Shown piece after piece: positions 46,039-56,689 of a DNA stretch of 64,000 nucleotides; position 1 is the first letter of the stretch; each line of letters begins with the position of its first letter. The position numbers and the translations under genes are program-made. The stretch is from the NCBI RefSeq assembly GCF_023898315.1, contig NC_064622.1, positions 170,396,178-170,460,177 on the forward strand. Direction: 5' to 3'. The notes beneath the pieces were generated by a model. It was not told the DNA's origin and searched no databases. It was given only the letters and a program-made list of their open reading frames with translations. The stretch is from Schistocerca nitens (taxonomy: Eukaryota; Arthropoda; Insecta; Orthoptera; Acrididae).

Positions 46039-46760
46039 TTAATGTGACCACCTGTCGAAGCCGGAACAACTACCTTTTGTAGCGTGAACCGCTGCGAGAT
46101 ACACAGGAAGAATGTCAGTGAGGTTCTGGAAGGTACCAACAGGGATGTGGAGCCATACTGACTTCGTTGGCGATAGGTTTCTCAGCTGAAAACCCCAAGC
46201 GCGAACAGGCTGATCTAGGTGGTTCCACATATTCTTGATTTGGTGTAAATCGGGAGACTTTGGTGGCCAGGGTACCATGGGAGTATGGTAAAGGCATCTT
46301 GATGCTTTTCAAACCACGCACGTACACTGCGAGCTGGTGATAAGTTCCATTGTCCTGCTGGTAGATCCCTTCGTGTTGAGTAAAAACAAATTTCATGTAG
46401 GGATGGACATGATCCCTAATGATAGATGCGAACTTGTGTTCACCCATTCTGCCTTCTAGAATGACGAGATCGTCCAGGGAATACCACGAAAACATTCTTC
46501 GGGCAATAACGCTCCCTCCTCCGGTCGACAATTGTTGCAGGATGTTTGTTTTCAGATGTTTCACACCGTACAAAGCAATGTCCATCTGTCTGATGAAGCA
46601 TGAAACGTGATTCATCTGAGAAGACTACCTGTGTCCAGTCGCCGTATTGGCAAGCAACTTCCAGCCTTCGTCGCCGATGAACAGCAGTCAGCATGGGTGC
46701 AAGAACCAGGTGCTTGCTGCTGAGACCCATATGCAGCAACGTTCGCTTAACTGTCATTGA
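46039..46760 (-). pseudogene. Tc1 family D transposase, frameshifted, catalytic Glu lost
   Basis: Three overlapping frames together give the catalytic region. VVFSDESRFMLHQTDGH has the first Asp and EGIYQQDNGTYHQLAV has the second. SPDLHQIKNMWNHLDQPVR has Lys where the D-D-E Glu belongs (I-E-N-M-W expected). At least two frameshifts separate them. The N-terminal DNA-binding half is not recognisable in the remaining 5' part. Confidence 0.82.
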
Positions 46761-46891
46761 GGAGATACTGTTGGTAGCCCTTGTTTCAACTGGGTGGAGT
46801 TTTCCAACGTCTACTCAGCCGTACACATTTCCTCAGCCGTCTTTTTCCCCATAATCTACAGCCCGTTGTACACCACTGCTGACTCGACGCC

Positions 46892-47090
46892 TGCCGGTCG
46901 GGGTGGCCGAGCGGTTCTAGGCGCTAAAGTCTGGAACCGCGCGACCGCTACGGTCGCAGGTTCGAATCCTGCCTCAGGCATGGATGTTTGTGATGTCCTT
47001 AGATTAGTTAGGTTTAAGTAGTCCTAAATTCTAGGGGACTGATGACCACAGCCGTTAGGTCCCATAGTGCTCAGAGCCATTTGAACCATT
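46892..47090 (+). mobile_element. tRNA-derived SINE (family F1)
   Basis: A full-length forward copy with ggtggccgagcggttctag (A box) and caggttcgaatcctgcc (B box), ending gagccatttgaaccatt. A perfect 12-bp duplication, tgactcgacgcc, lies at 46880-46891 and 47091-47102. It sits inside the Tc1 family D element. Confidence 0.97.
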
Positions 47091-47418
47091 TGACTCGACG
47101 CCGATTTTGGATAGCGCCATTTTGCCTTGCACAATGTACTTTAACAACGGCGGCATACGAACAGTTTACAAATTTAGCCTTTTCAGAAATGCTTCCAACC
47201 TTGACCCGAAAGTCAATGATCATATCCTTTGGACGTCAGACAAATCGCTCCGTCTACACATTACGACAAAGACAGCACTGTTATCCGCGTCCCCCCTACA
47301 CATTTTGTATACCGTCCACTCGTAGTACTGCCACTTGCCGTCTCTGAGTGGTTATTGAACGTTGATGTGGAACACAGGCGAGTTGATGTTAATATGACTG
47401 TACAGTGCACTAATGTAC

Positions 47419-47898
47419 CTAACCAGCTGTTGCTGGTCATTATTGACTACTGTATCACGTTAAGCCTCTTAAAGCTGACGACCTTTCAGGGTCCTTAGGA
47501 AACCTAAAAATGACCCATGTTGCCAACTTCCCTCTTTTCCACAATTTATTGCACTAAACATGCTATTAGATGTAAAACAATACAATCCAGGTACTGTACT
47601 CCGATGTACAGCCCGCCGCCAGCTGGCCGCATAATGTCGCAATAGATAACAAAAATGATGATGAATTTCCATTTCACACAGGCAGTGCTGTCGCGACAAA
47701 TGCTGGTGTAGTTCTCTCAGTGGACGCTAACGTATTTCTGTGAGATACATACGCGTCGCTTAAGCTGCAGAATTCCTTTACTTTTTAACAGCGTAGTTTT
47801 TTAGGGAATGATTTACACGGCACTGTTGACGGTACTGGAACAACATTTTTGGAAAAACAAGAGCAAAAAATAGTTTGGAAATATACGAGCGAGGTAGT
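47419..47898. other. Anonymous DNA
   Basis: Nothing recognisable is seen. Confidence 0.4.
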
Positions 47899-48553
47899 GC
47901 CTGGGCATTGAGTCAAACAGAGCTTGGATGGCGTGTACAGGTACAGCTGCCCATGCAGCTTCAACACGATACCACAGTTCATCACGAGTAGTGACTGGCG
48001 TATTGTGACGAGCCAGTAGATCTACCACCATTGACCAGACGTTTTCAATTGGTGAGAGATCTGGAGAATGTGCTGGCCAGGGCAGCAGTCGAACATTTTC
48101 TGTATCCAGAAAGGCCCGTACAGGACCTGCAACATGCGGTCGTGCATTATCCTGCTGAAATGTAGTGTTTCGCAGGGATCGAATGAAGGTTAGAGCCACG
48201 GGTCGTAACATATCTGAAATGTAACGTCCAATGTTCAAAGTGCCGTCAATGCGAACAAGAGGTGACCTAGACGTGCAACCAATGGCACCCCATACCATCA
48301 CGCCTGGTGTTACGCCAGTATGGCGATGACGAATACACGCTTCCAATGTGAGTTCACCACGATGTCGCCAAACACGGATGCGAACATCATGGTGCTGTCG
48401 ACAGAACCTGGATTCATCCGAAAAAATGACGTCTTGCCATTTGTGCACCCAGGTTCGTCGACGAGTACACCATCGCGGGCGCTCCTGTCTGTGATGCAGC
48501 GCCAAGGGTAACCGTAGCCATGGTCTCCGAGATGATAGTTCATGCTGCTGCAA
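47813..48553 (-). pseudogene. Tc1 family A transposase, catalytic domain open
   Basis: A 246-codon open frame has the full catalytic triad: VIFSDESRF, FQQDNARPHVAG and SPDLSPIENVW, a DD34E spacing. The N-terminal part upstream (to about 48870) is separated by two adjacent TGA codons. Copy 1 has two CGA (Arg) codons there, so two CpG-to-TpG changes explain them. The last ~28 residues (HYLARIFPNYF onward) run past the truncation into unrelated flanking DNA. Confidence 0.85.
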
Positions 48554-49102
48554 ACGTCATCAAACTGTTCGTGCTGATGGTTGTTGTCTTGCAAACGTCC
48601 CCATCTGTTGACTCTGGGATCGAGACGTGGCTGCACGATCCGTTGAAGTCATACGGATAAGATGCCTGTCATCTCGACTGCTAGTGATACGAGGCCGTTG
48701 GGATCCAGCAGGGCGTTCCGTAATACCCTCGTGAACCCACCAATTCCATATTCTGCTAACAGTAATTGGATCTCGACCAATGCGCGGAGCAATCGCGACA
48801 GGCTACAATCCGACCTTTATCAAAGTCGGAAACGTGATGGTACGCATTTCTCCTCCTTACACGAGGCATCACAACAATGTTTCAGCAGGCAACGCCGGTG
48901 AACTACTGTTTGTGTATGAGAAATCTGTTGGAAACTTTCCTCATGTCAGCAAGTTGTAGGTGTCGCCACCGGCGCCATCCTTGTGTGAATGTTCTGAAAA
49001 GCTAATCATTTGCATATCACAGCATCTTCTTCCTGTCGGCTAAATTTCGCGCCTGTAGCACGTCATCTTCGTGGTGTAGCAATTTTAATGGTCAGTAGTG
49101 TA
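47899..49102 (-). mobile_element. Tc1-like transposon, family A, copy 2 (truncated)
   Basis: The right end matches copy 1 to its terminus (tagcaattttaatggtcagtagtg, followed by TA). The left end is cut at about 47899, inside the transposase 3' region, so the left terminal repeat is lost. Relative to copy 1 it keeps a 36-bp stretch missing there (about 48690-48725) and lacks about 24 bp near 48790. Confidence 0.9.
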
Positions 49103-50362
49103 AAGGAAAAAGGAAATTACGGTCTACCATGTCCAATGAATAAGGACATCGCCTGATAAATGTTCCATTGCAAACAGAGCGATGAAAATTTACAATAGTT
49201 CTCCACGTGAGATAAAAATTAATTCTACATTCTCACTTTTTAGTAAAACCCTACCGTTATTCCTACTTGATAACTGTTCCTATTCAGTAGCAGCATTCTT
49301 ACAACATGTGAAATACAAAATTTGAAACAAAGTAGTGCAAGCAGTGAAAGTTGGCTTGTAGATGAACCCAGTCGAATGAATTTACTCCTCAAAAACAGTG
49401 GACTTATGTTTATATAAAATCGAATGTTATAGAATACTCTTCTGTTAAACGTATAAGAAAGGATCAGCACCTATTGGAGAACGTGAAGGTGAGTAAAAAG
49501 AAGTATTTGAATCGAGTCTGACGCGAACCAGCAACACATTATCTGTCTCAGCATTAATCTCCGTCTCCACTCATTACGCTACAACGGCCACACGTGATTT
49601 ATTTAACATACGTGGCATGTTACGATCTCCTGAAAGCTTTAATTGTAGACATGTTGTTGACTGACATTTAATTATAACAAATTATACCGAGAACAGTGCA
49701 TTTTTGGTGAATCCTCAATATCGCACTGCCTAGCAACCGCATGTTTCATAAAAAGCAAATTCCAATAATTCTTTAACCAGCAATATGTCATTTCCTGTCA
49801 TTTTATTACAAGATGTCGCACAATTAACTACGTGTTTTCGAGTGATCAGCAATTTGCAGGTGCTTAGATATGGCATATGTACGTAAGGGCTTCAATTGAA
49901 AGACAAAATAGTCTTTCGCGACTCTGTTGAGGAGAGTGACGGCGTCATCTGACGTTGGTGGTATTCTTCCAGCTCATCGTTCTACGTTCAAAATCATGTT
50001 AATAGCTATAATGCTAGATAATGCCCTGCACGTTCGGAAAGACTCCCGAACGTGCTTTTTCCACGCTGTGACGTCAAAAACTTGGCACTCTCGACTCTCA
50101 ACGTTCGAATGCACAGTGTGCAAGCCGACGGCTTTACTGCATGGCCATGCTTTAGCGGCCTCTGTTACGGAGGCGAGTCCGGGAAATGAAATGACAATGT
50201 AGCAGTCCGTAACTACACATATTAGTTACAAAATTCCACAGAATATGAAAGTGTGTTACTGATAACAAGAACGTGGATATTATTTACGGTTTGTTTTTGG
50301 TGTCTGCGTACTGTTTGTGATACTTTCGATGTTGGTGTGTGATTTTTACCTTCCTTGGTGAC
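49103..50362. other. Anonymous AT-rich DNA
   Basis: Mostly unrecognised. At about 49515-49597 a minus-strand tRNA-like relic is possible (complement gives tagcgtaatgagtgg and ggttcgcgtca). A perfect 10-bp hairpin lies at 50028-50055, followed by five T. Confidence 0.35.
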
Positions 50363-51014
50363 ACTCAGTTGTTGTTGTTGTTGTGGTCTTCAGTCCAGAG
50401 ACTCGTTTGATGCAGCTCTCCATGCTACTCTATCCTGTGAAAGCTTCTTCATCTCAGAGTAACTACTGCAACCTACATCCTTCTGAATCAGCTTAGTGTA
50501 TTCATCCCTTGGTTTACCTCTACGATTTTTACCCTTCACCATTCCATCCAGTACTGAATTGGTGATCTCCTGATGCCTCAGAACGTATCCTACCAACCGA
50601 CCCCTTTTTCTACTCAAGTTGTGCCACAATTTCGTCTTCTACCCAATTCTATTCAGTACCTCCTCATTAGTAATTTGATCTACTACTTAATCGTCAGCAT
50701 TTTTATGTAGCACCACATTCCGAAAGCTTCTATTCTCTTCTTGTTAAACTAGTTATCGTCCATGTCTCACTTCCACACATGGCAACACCTCATACAAATA
50801 CTTTAACAAAAGACGTCCTGACTCTTAAATCTGTACTCGGTGTTAACAAATTTCTCTTCTTCACAAACGCTTTCCTTGCCATAGCCAGTCTACATTTAAT
50901 ATCTTCTCTACTTCGACCATCATCAGTTATTCTGCTCCCCAAATAACAAAACTCATCTACTACTTTAAGTGTCTCATTTCCTAACCTAACTCCCTGAGTA
51001 TAATCTGATTTAAT

Positions 51015-51734
51015 TCAACTACGTTCCTTTTTCCTCGTTTTTCGTTTGTTGATGTTCATCTTATATCCTCCTTTCAAGACACTGTCAATTCCGTTCAAAT
51101 GCTCTTCCAGGTCCTTTGCTATCTGTGACAGAATTACAATGTCATCAGCGAACCTCAATGTCTTTATTTCTTCTCCATGGATTTTAATTCCTACTCCAAA
51201 TTTTTCTTTTGTTTTCTCTACTGCTTGCTTAATATACTGATTGAATAACATCGGGGATAGGCTACAACCCTGTCTCACTCCGTTCTCAACCACTGCTTCC
51301 CTTTCATGCCTCTCCACTCTTATAACAGCCATCTGGTTTTTGTACAAATTGTAAATAGCCTTTCACTCCCTGTATTTTACCTTCATAAATTCAAAGAGAG
51401 TATTCCAGTCAACATTGTCAAAAGCCTTCTCCAAGTCTACAAATGCTAGAAAAGTAGGTTAGCCTTTTCTTAATCTATCTTCTGAGATAAGTCGTAGGGT
51501 CAGTATGGCCCCACGTGCTCCAACGTTTCTACGGAGTATAAATTGATCTTCTCCGAGATCGGCTTCTACCAGTTTTTCCATTCGTCTGTAAAGAATTCGT
51601 GTTAGTATTTTGTAGTCATGACTTATTAAACTGATAGTTCGGTAATTTTCACACCTATCGGCACCTGCTTTCTTTGGAATTGGAATTATTATATTCTTCT
51701 TGAAGTCTGAGGATATTTCGCCCGTGTCATACAT
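51015..51734 (-). pseudogene. LINE reverse transcriptase, palm (copy 2)
   Basis: Fragments in order are IIIPIPKKAGADRCENYRTI with ILYRRMEKLVEADLGEDQF, then motif B VRQGCSLSPMLFNQYIKQ and the catalytic box TLRFADDIVILSQ. This copy reads through the position that is a stop in copy 1 (AVEKTKEKFGVGI). The stretch between 51347 and 51459 is frameshifted, although motif A DNA is still recognisable. Confidence 0.88.
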
Positions 51735-51743
51735 CTTGCTGAC

Positions 51744-52156
51744 GCCGGCCGCTGTGGTCGAGCGGTTCTAGGCGCTTCAGTCCGGAACCGCGCTACTGCT
51801 ACGGTCACAGGTTCGAATTCTGCCTCGGGCATGGTTGTGTGTGATGTCCTTAGCTTAAGTTATGTTTAAGTTGTTCTAGGGGACTGATGACGTCTAGGGG
51901 ACTGATGACCTCAGGAGTTATGTTCAAATGGTTCAAATGGCTCTGAGCACTATGGGACTTAACATCTGTGGTCATCAGTCCCCTAGAACTTAGAACTACT
52001 TAAACCTAACTGATCTAAGGACATCACACACATCCATGCCCGAGGCAGGTTTCGAACCTGCGACCGTAGCGGTCACGCGGTTCCAGACTGAAGCGCCTAG
52101 AACCGCACGGCCACACCGGCCGGCAGACGTTAAGTCCCATAGTGCTTAGAGCCATT
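51744..52156 (+). mobile_element. SINE (family F1), itself interrupted by another F1 SINE
   Basis: The forward F1 copy occupies 51744 to about 51922, and its last ~30 bases (gttaagtcccatagtgct) resume after the inner SINE. An 11-bp duplication of LINE sequence, atcttgctgac, lies at 51733-51743 and 52157-52167. The uninterrupted site is visible in LINE copy 1 near 16155. A short internal duplication (ctaggggactgatgac twice, about 51876-51908) is present. Confidence 0.93.
51923..52124 (-). mobile_element. Inner F1 SINE inserted into an F1 SINE
   Basis: A full-length reverse copy, from tcaaatggttcaaatggctc to the head complement ccacaccggccggc. The flanking 11-mers caggagttatg and cagacgttaag look like a diverged target-site duplication of the host SINE tail. 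Confidence 0.92.
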
Positions 52157-52167
52157 ATCTTGCTGAC

Positions 52168-52828
52168 TAAATGGTAGAGTTTTTTCATGACTGACTCACC
52201 CGAGGCTATCAGTATCTCTAATGGAATGTTGTATACTCCCGGGCCCTTTTTTTGACCTAGGTCGTTCAGTGTTGTGTCAAATTCTTCACGTAGTATGATA
52301 TCTCCCATCTCATCTTCATCTACGTCCTCTTCCATTTCCATAATACTGCCCTCAAGGACATCGCCCTTGCATAGACCCTCTATATACTGCTTCCCCCATT
52401 CTGCTTTCTCGTGTTTGCTTAGGACTGGTTTTCCATCTGAGCTCTTGATATTCATACAGCTGGTTCTCCAAGGGTCTCTCTAATTTTCCTGTAGGCAGTA
52501 TCTATCTTACTCCTAGAGATATATGCCTGTAACTCCTTACATTTGTCCTCTAGCCATCCTTGCTTAGCCACTTTGTACTTCCTGTCGATCCTATTTTTGA
52601 GATGTTTGTATTCCGTTTCGCACCCTTCATTTACTGTTTTTTTATATTTTCTCTTTTCATCAATTAAATTGAATATCTCTTCTGTTACCCAAGGATTTCT
52701 ACTACCCATCGTCTTTTTACCTACTTGAACCTCTGCTGCCTTCACTATTTCATCTCTCAAAGCTACCCACTCTTTTTCTACTGTATTTCTATCCCCTGCA
52801 TTTGTCAATCGTTCCCTAATGCTCTCAA
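52168..52828 (-). pseudogene. LINE linker region (copy 2)
   Basis: Frames include SIRERLTNAGDRNTVEKEWV, SRNPWVTEEIFNLIDEKRKY, MEMEEDVDEDEMGDIILREE and GPGVYNIPLEIL. These are the endonuclease-to-reverse-transcriptase linker and the start of the fingers. It reads through the point where copy 1 has lost a base (RNTVEKEW), which is how that frameshift was identified. Confidence 0.88.
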
Positions 52829-53084
52829 GCCGCAATAAATTCTATATCGTTTAAGAGTGATAAGCTTAATAAGAGGGGGCTCCTTTTCTACGACGAAATT
52901 CGATTTGGTCTTGGAAAAGTTCCAATGTGGACTGCATGTAGATGAGGAGAAACTCATAAAATACTGTTATGTTATAGTCTTATTTCTACTAAGCGAAAGT
53001 TCAGAGTGGTTTGGGTGGATATTAGTTGCATCCAGAAAGTTTGATTTAGGGTGTCTGTGGCGCCTTTAAATCAAGATTCCCGCT
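52829..53084. other. Anonymous spacer
   Basis: Nothing recognisable is seen. Confidence 0.4.
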
Positions 53085-53520
53085 TTGTGCGACGGTTACT
53101 TAATACGGACTGCGAGCAAACGCATTCGGTCGAGCGGCATCTTCATGGAGTCTGGAATTCTCGGAGGGCGACTGCCTCCGGAGGTTTCTGAGACCACCGG
53201 CCGTCGCTGGCGGTCCGGGCTGCTGTCACCGTCGCCAAGGACGGCCCTGATGGATTTTTATGTTCCGGATACCTTCCATTAACGCGACACACAGAAGCAG
53301 GGCAGTCCCGTGTCGCGAAAACACCCCGGCCCGGCTCCCTTATACAGGCACGCCCGCGGAGCGGTTATTACGTGCTATTATCGGTAACTTATTACCGCGC
53401 CGCTGGAGACACGTTCCCCCTGGAATGAAGGCGCGACCATTAACGAGCTTTCTGCTCGTCCGCCACCAATAACTCAGCTGCTGCGGGTGACCTACGACCG
53501 CCTACCGGCTGCCGTTGAAA
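53085..53520. promoter_or_regulatory. GC/CpG-rich block
   Basis: This has distinctly high GC and CpG content between two transposon-rich regions, with no recognised repeat family. Open frames are present in several phases, as expected from GC content. A regulatory role or an unannotated exon is possible but unsupported. Confidence 0.2.
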
Positions 53521-53786
53521 AATCTCGTCTCGTACCCTGCACGATACATTGCTCACTTTGTCTTTCGCCGAAGGACTTCCTGTGTTCGCGTCGGGGCTTA
53601 ACTCTGCCCGGCGGTGCAAAAAAATTGGCATACTTGAAGCGACCATTGAAACACGGCTTGGTTTCAGCAACGCTTTTGGTACTATTGATTTTGATATGTT
53701 ACTTGAACGGATTGACAAAAAAAAAAAAAAAAAGTGGATCAACCAGAATAATGATCGTCTGTCAGTGTAACTAAGTACACGTACAC
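53521..53786. other. Spacer with a poly-A run
   Basis: An A homopolymer of about 18 bases lies at 53717-53734. Nothing else is recognised. Confidence 0.4.
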
Positions 53787-54311
53787 ACCATCGGCGGGTA
53801 TGTAAATGATTAAGAGTTGCAATTCTCCGTTATAAATAGAACGGCTTGGAGGGTTAATTACTGTTGTTCGTGCTTAGTGTTGTTACCAGGCGTGGTAGGG
53901 TGTGTAAGAGGTGTGATCAGAGTCAGATTTTGAGTGATCACTGTGAAGGACACGGAGATGCCACGTACTTATGTGAGACAGTGTTATCAGCACTTGACAG
54001 AGTCTGAAAACGGACTCACTGTCGGTATCCATTTGGCCGCCTGATTGAATCATGCAGTATTTCGATTATTGGGGTATTCGGATGTGACAGTGGTCCGATG
54101 CTGGACTGCATATGAAGACGAGAGCAGGCTTATACGTAGTCAGCGTCCGGCCGACCACAACTCACCATCAGGGAGGACCGTTGTACTGCGTACCAGGAAC
54201 ATCGTAACCCCATCACAATGTTCCTGCCATCGGAGAACAAGTAGGCCCACTGGGCGTGCTCCGAAATTCTGTGTCATCCTGTATCATTAACTGAAGATTG
54301 GTAACAGTCGC

Positions 54312-54450
54312 GGCGATACAGTCGCAGGTTCGAATCCTGCCTCAGGCATGGATGTGTGTGATGTCCTTAGGTTAGTTAGCTTTAAGTAGTTCTAGGGGAC
54401 TGATGACCTCAGATGTTAAGTCCCATAGGGCTCAGAGCCATTTGATTTGA
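54312..54450 (+). mobile_element. 5'-truncated SINE (family F1)
   Basis: This starts just upstream of the B box (caggttcgaatcctgcc) and runs through the F1 tail to gagccatttgattt. A 10-bp duplication, taacagtcgc at 54302-54311 and taacagccgc at 54451-54460, has one mismatch. It lies within Tc1 family B copy 2. Confidence 0.88.
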
Positions 54451-54892
54451 TAACAGCCGCAGTATGAAATTACCGTCGCTTGCATAAACTGCCGTTGACA
54501 CCACAATACCAACTGCTATATTGGGAGAAGCGCCGTCACTGGGAAGCATTAAATGCTGAATGGCGTCGCATTGTGTTCAATGGCGAACGGGGCTCTGCAT
54601 CGTCAGCAAGTATGACGCCGACTTGAGAAGATGTCTCATCATTCCAATATTTTCGAGAGGAACAGTATTGTTAGACCAGGGATCATGACTATTCCTGGCT
54701 TCGTGGTGTGGGGAGCCATCGTATATGACTTCAGGCCGCTCCTGATAGTGACTGTGAGAGTTGTGATGGTACAACAGTATTTCACGGATATCCAGAGTGC
54801 TCATGTCCTACCTCGCATACGGTATTATGCTACCATTTTTCAACAAGACAATGACTGTCCGCATGTGGCACATGTATCTGTGAACTCTATGT

Positions 54893-55956
54893 GTGAAGTT
54901 TGTAAGTCGGCTGCTTTTGTGTTGGCAGTGCTACGTAGCGCTTTGCATTGGATCTCTCACTGCCCTTTCTTTGTAAGAGACTCTGTGGCTGGTCGGACTC
55001 GTTGTTGGAAGTTAATTGCCATTACTGTTGGGCAGTTGGAAGTTATTCGCCAGCAGTGATGGAAGTACTGTTGGGCAGTTGGAGGTGAACAGCCAGCAGT
55101 GATGGATGTTAGTTGTGAGAAGTTAGCATTGATGGAGGGTAGAGGTCTGAAGTGTTAGCGTAGGATAAAGATCTGTACATGTTCGACTTGGGAGATGGAA
55201 TATTATTCATGATTATATACCTTTATACTAGATATCAATGACTATTTATATTCGTGTTTGAACTGGATGTCAAAAAAATGGTTCAAATGGCTCTGAGCAC
55301 TATGGGACTCAACTGCTGAGGTCATAAGTCCCCTAGAACTTAGAACTACTTAAACCTAACTAACCTAAGGACATCACACACATCCATGCCCGAGGCAGGA
55401 TTCGAACCTGCGACCGTAGCAGTCGCGCGGCTCCGGACTGAGCGCCTAGAACCGCTAGACCACCGCGGCCGGCGAACTGGATGTCACATTATTAAGGTAA
55501 AAAATACATTATTTGGTTTGCAACGAAGTCTTTTCCATGCTAACCACACACCTATTAGTAGTTAGTGGCTTTAGTAGTTATAATCTTTTATTGAGCTGGT
55601 ATTATTGACGTTCGCTGTATTGCAGTAGTTCGCGTAAAAAGATGAAGATTTTTGTGAGGTAAGTGCTTAATGAAATGTATAGGTTATTGTTAAGATTTCT
55701 TTTTAGTCGGGGCATTGTTTTGAATTAATTGTTTGAAGTCAGGTTGTAATTTTTCTGAGCAGTCAGATTGCGTTGTGCTTGAATATTGTGGTTAAGTGTT
55801 GACATGACAAGAAAAAGTAAAGAGAAAGTAGGCTCATTACGTTCAGTTTTACTCAGTTGTTTCGGAATCAGATAACGTAGAAGTTTCATCTTCTCTGTCA
55901 TTCTGCAATTTAATTACTGACACACTCATTTAAATAAAGAAGTTTCAAGTTTAAAT
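54893..55956. mobile_element. LTR-like insertion in Tc1 family B
   Basis: Comparison with the other family B copy shows that text between gaactctatg and cccgtggcc is inserted. The insert starts tgtgaagtttgtaagtcggc, contains two local repeats of gttgggcagttggaag-type text (about 55028-55094), and has an AATAAA signal at 55934 near its 3' end. It has no coding capacity. A solo LTR fits best, but no terminal duplication was established and no second copy occurs in the window. Confidence 0.4.
55273..55473 (-). mobile_element. tRNA-derived SINE (family F1)
   Basis: A full-length reverse copy with a perfect 13-bp duplication, gaactggatgtca, at 55260-55272 and 55474-55486. It lies within the LTR-like insert. 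Confidence 0.97.
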
Positions 55957-56385
55957 ATTCCCGTGGCCCGCAGGAGCCACAGATGGGTCCGTGATAGAAC
56001 AAATATAGGGCCAGCTCTGATGTCGACAGGATATTAAATATCAGTTACAGTAGTTCTGGACCAGCCTGCCACAGTAGAGGACACAACATAGCTTTATGGC
56101 GTCCAAACGAACCGAATCAGTACATACATCCGGCTGATGAGTGGCCTCACACTACCAAGTTCTTTGTTAATTTGACTCTATTCATTGAAATAATATCACA
56201 TACCATCTCAAGTAGTGAATTATCACTTCGTTTCCTTCCGCTCTCCTGGGTGCCTCACTTTTTTTCTCACGGGTAGCATTAAAACGAAACTGCTGAATTC
56301 CTCAAACAGCGTAATGTTGTTGTTCGACAGCTAATTCAAAAACTTACGTCAGTGAGTCATTTGTGGGTCTGAGACGACATCATGT

Positions 56386-56640
56386 GGTGGTGGTTGGTGG
56401 TGGTTAGTGTTTAACGTCCCGTCGACAACGAGGTCATTAGAGACGGAGCGCAAGCTCGGGTTAGGGAAGGATTGGGAAGGAAATCGGCGGTGCCCTTTCA
56501 AAGGAACCATCCCGGCATTTGCCTGAAACGTTTTAGGGAAATCATGGAAAACCTAAATCAGGATGGCCGGAGACGGGATTGAACCGTCGTCCTCCCGAAT
56601 GCGAGTCCAGTGTGCTAACCACTGCGCCACCTCGCTCGGT
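56386..56640 (-). mobile_element. tRNA-derived SINE (family F6)
   Basis: This is the best-preserved F6 copy. It begins ggtggtggttggtggtggtt and ends at the A-box complement ccactgcgccacctcgctcg, with the B-box complement gggattgaaccgtcg. A 13-bp duplication, gacgacatcatgt at 56373-56385 and gacgacatcgtgt at 56641-56653, has one mismatch. Confidence 0.93.
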
Positions 56641-56689
56641 GACGACATCGTGTAAACGTGTGTTCTCTAGAGTCCTCTGCCCTAGAGCT

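Larger units (their letters stand above)
46020..47418 (-). mobile_element. Tc1-like transposon, family D
   Basis: The left end carries cattaatgtgaccacctgtc. The right end carries gttaatatgactgtacagtg, which inverts to a related terminus (cactgtacagtcatattaac), so both terminal repeats survive in decayed form. Between them lie a minus-strand transposase pseudogene and a SINE at 46892-47090. Excluding the SINE and its duplicated site, the element is about 1.19 kb. Confidence 0.8.
50363..52828 (-). mobile_element. RTE-like LINE, copy 2, with nested SINEs
   Basis: This aligns with 14783-16840. It has the same 3' end (TTG repeat, ggtcttcagtccagagac), the same reverse transcriptase and linker, and is 5'-truncated at about 52828 in the region after the endonuclease. 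SINEs split it at 51744-52156. It carries more stops, frameshifts and small deletions than copy 1. No convincing target-site duplication was found. Confidence 0.9.
53787..56285 (+). mobile_element. Tc1-like transposon, family B, copy 2 (interrupted)
   Basis: This aligns with 26601-29645 block by block, and shows the uninterrupted site of the SINE dimer found in that copy. It is split by a SINE (54312-54450) and by a ~1.06-kb LTR-like insert (about 54893-55956). Transposase pieces include SDVTVVRCWTAYEDESRLIR, then NIVTPSQCSCHRRTSRPTGR and the second-Asp region IFQQDNDCPHVAHV. The 3' part after the insert carries caccaagttctttg-type text. Many stops are present. Confidence 0.8.

Noticed and set aside
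51876-51908. Short direct repeat as a possible CRISPR-like unit
   Set aside because: It is a single duplication within a SINE tail. No spaced array exists anywhere in the window.
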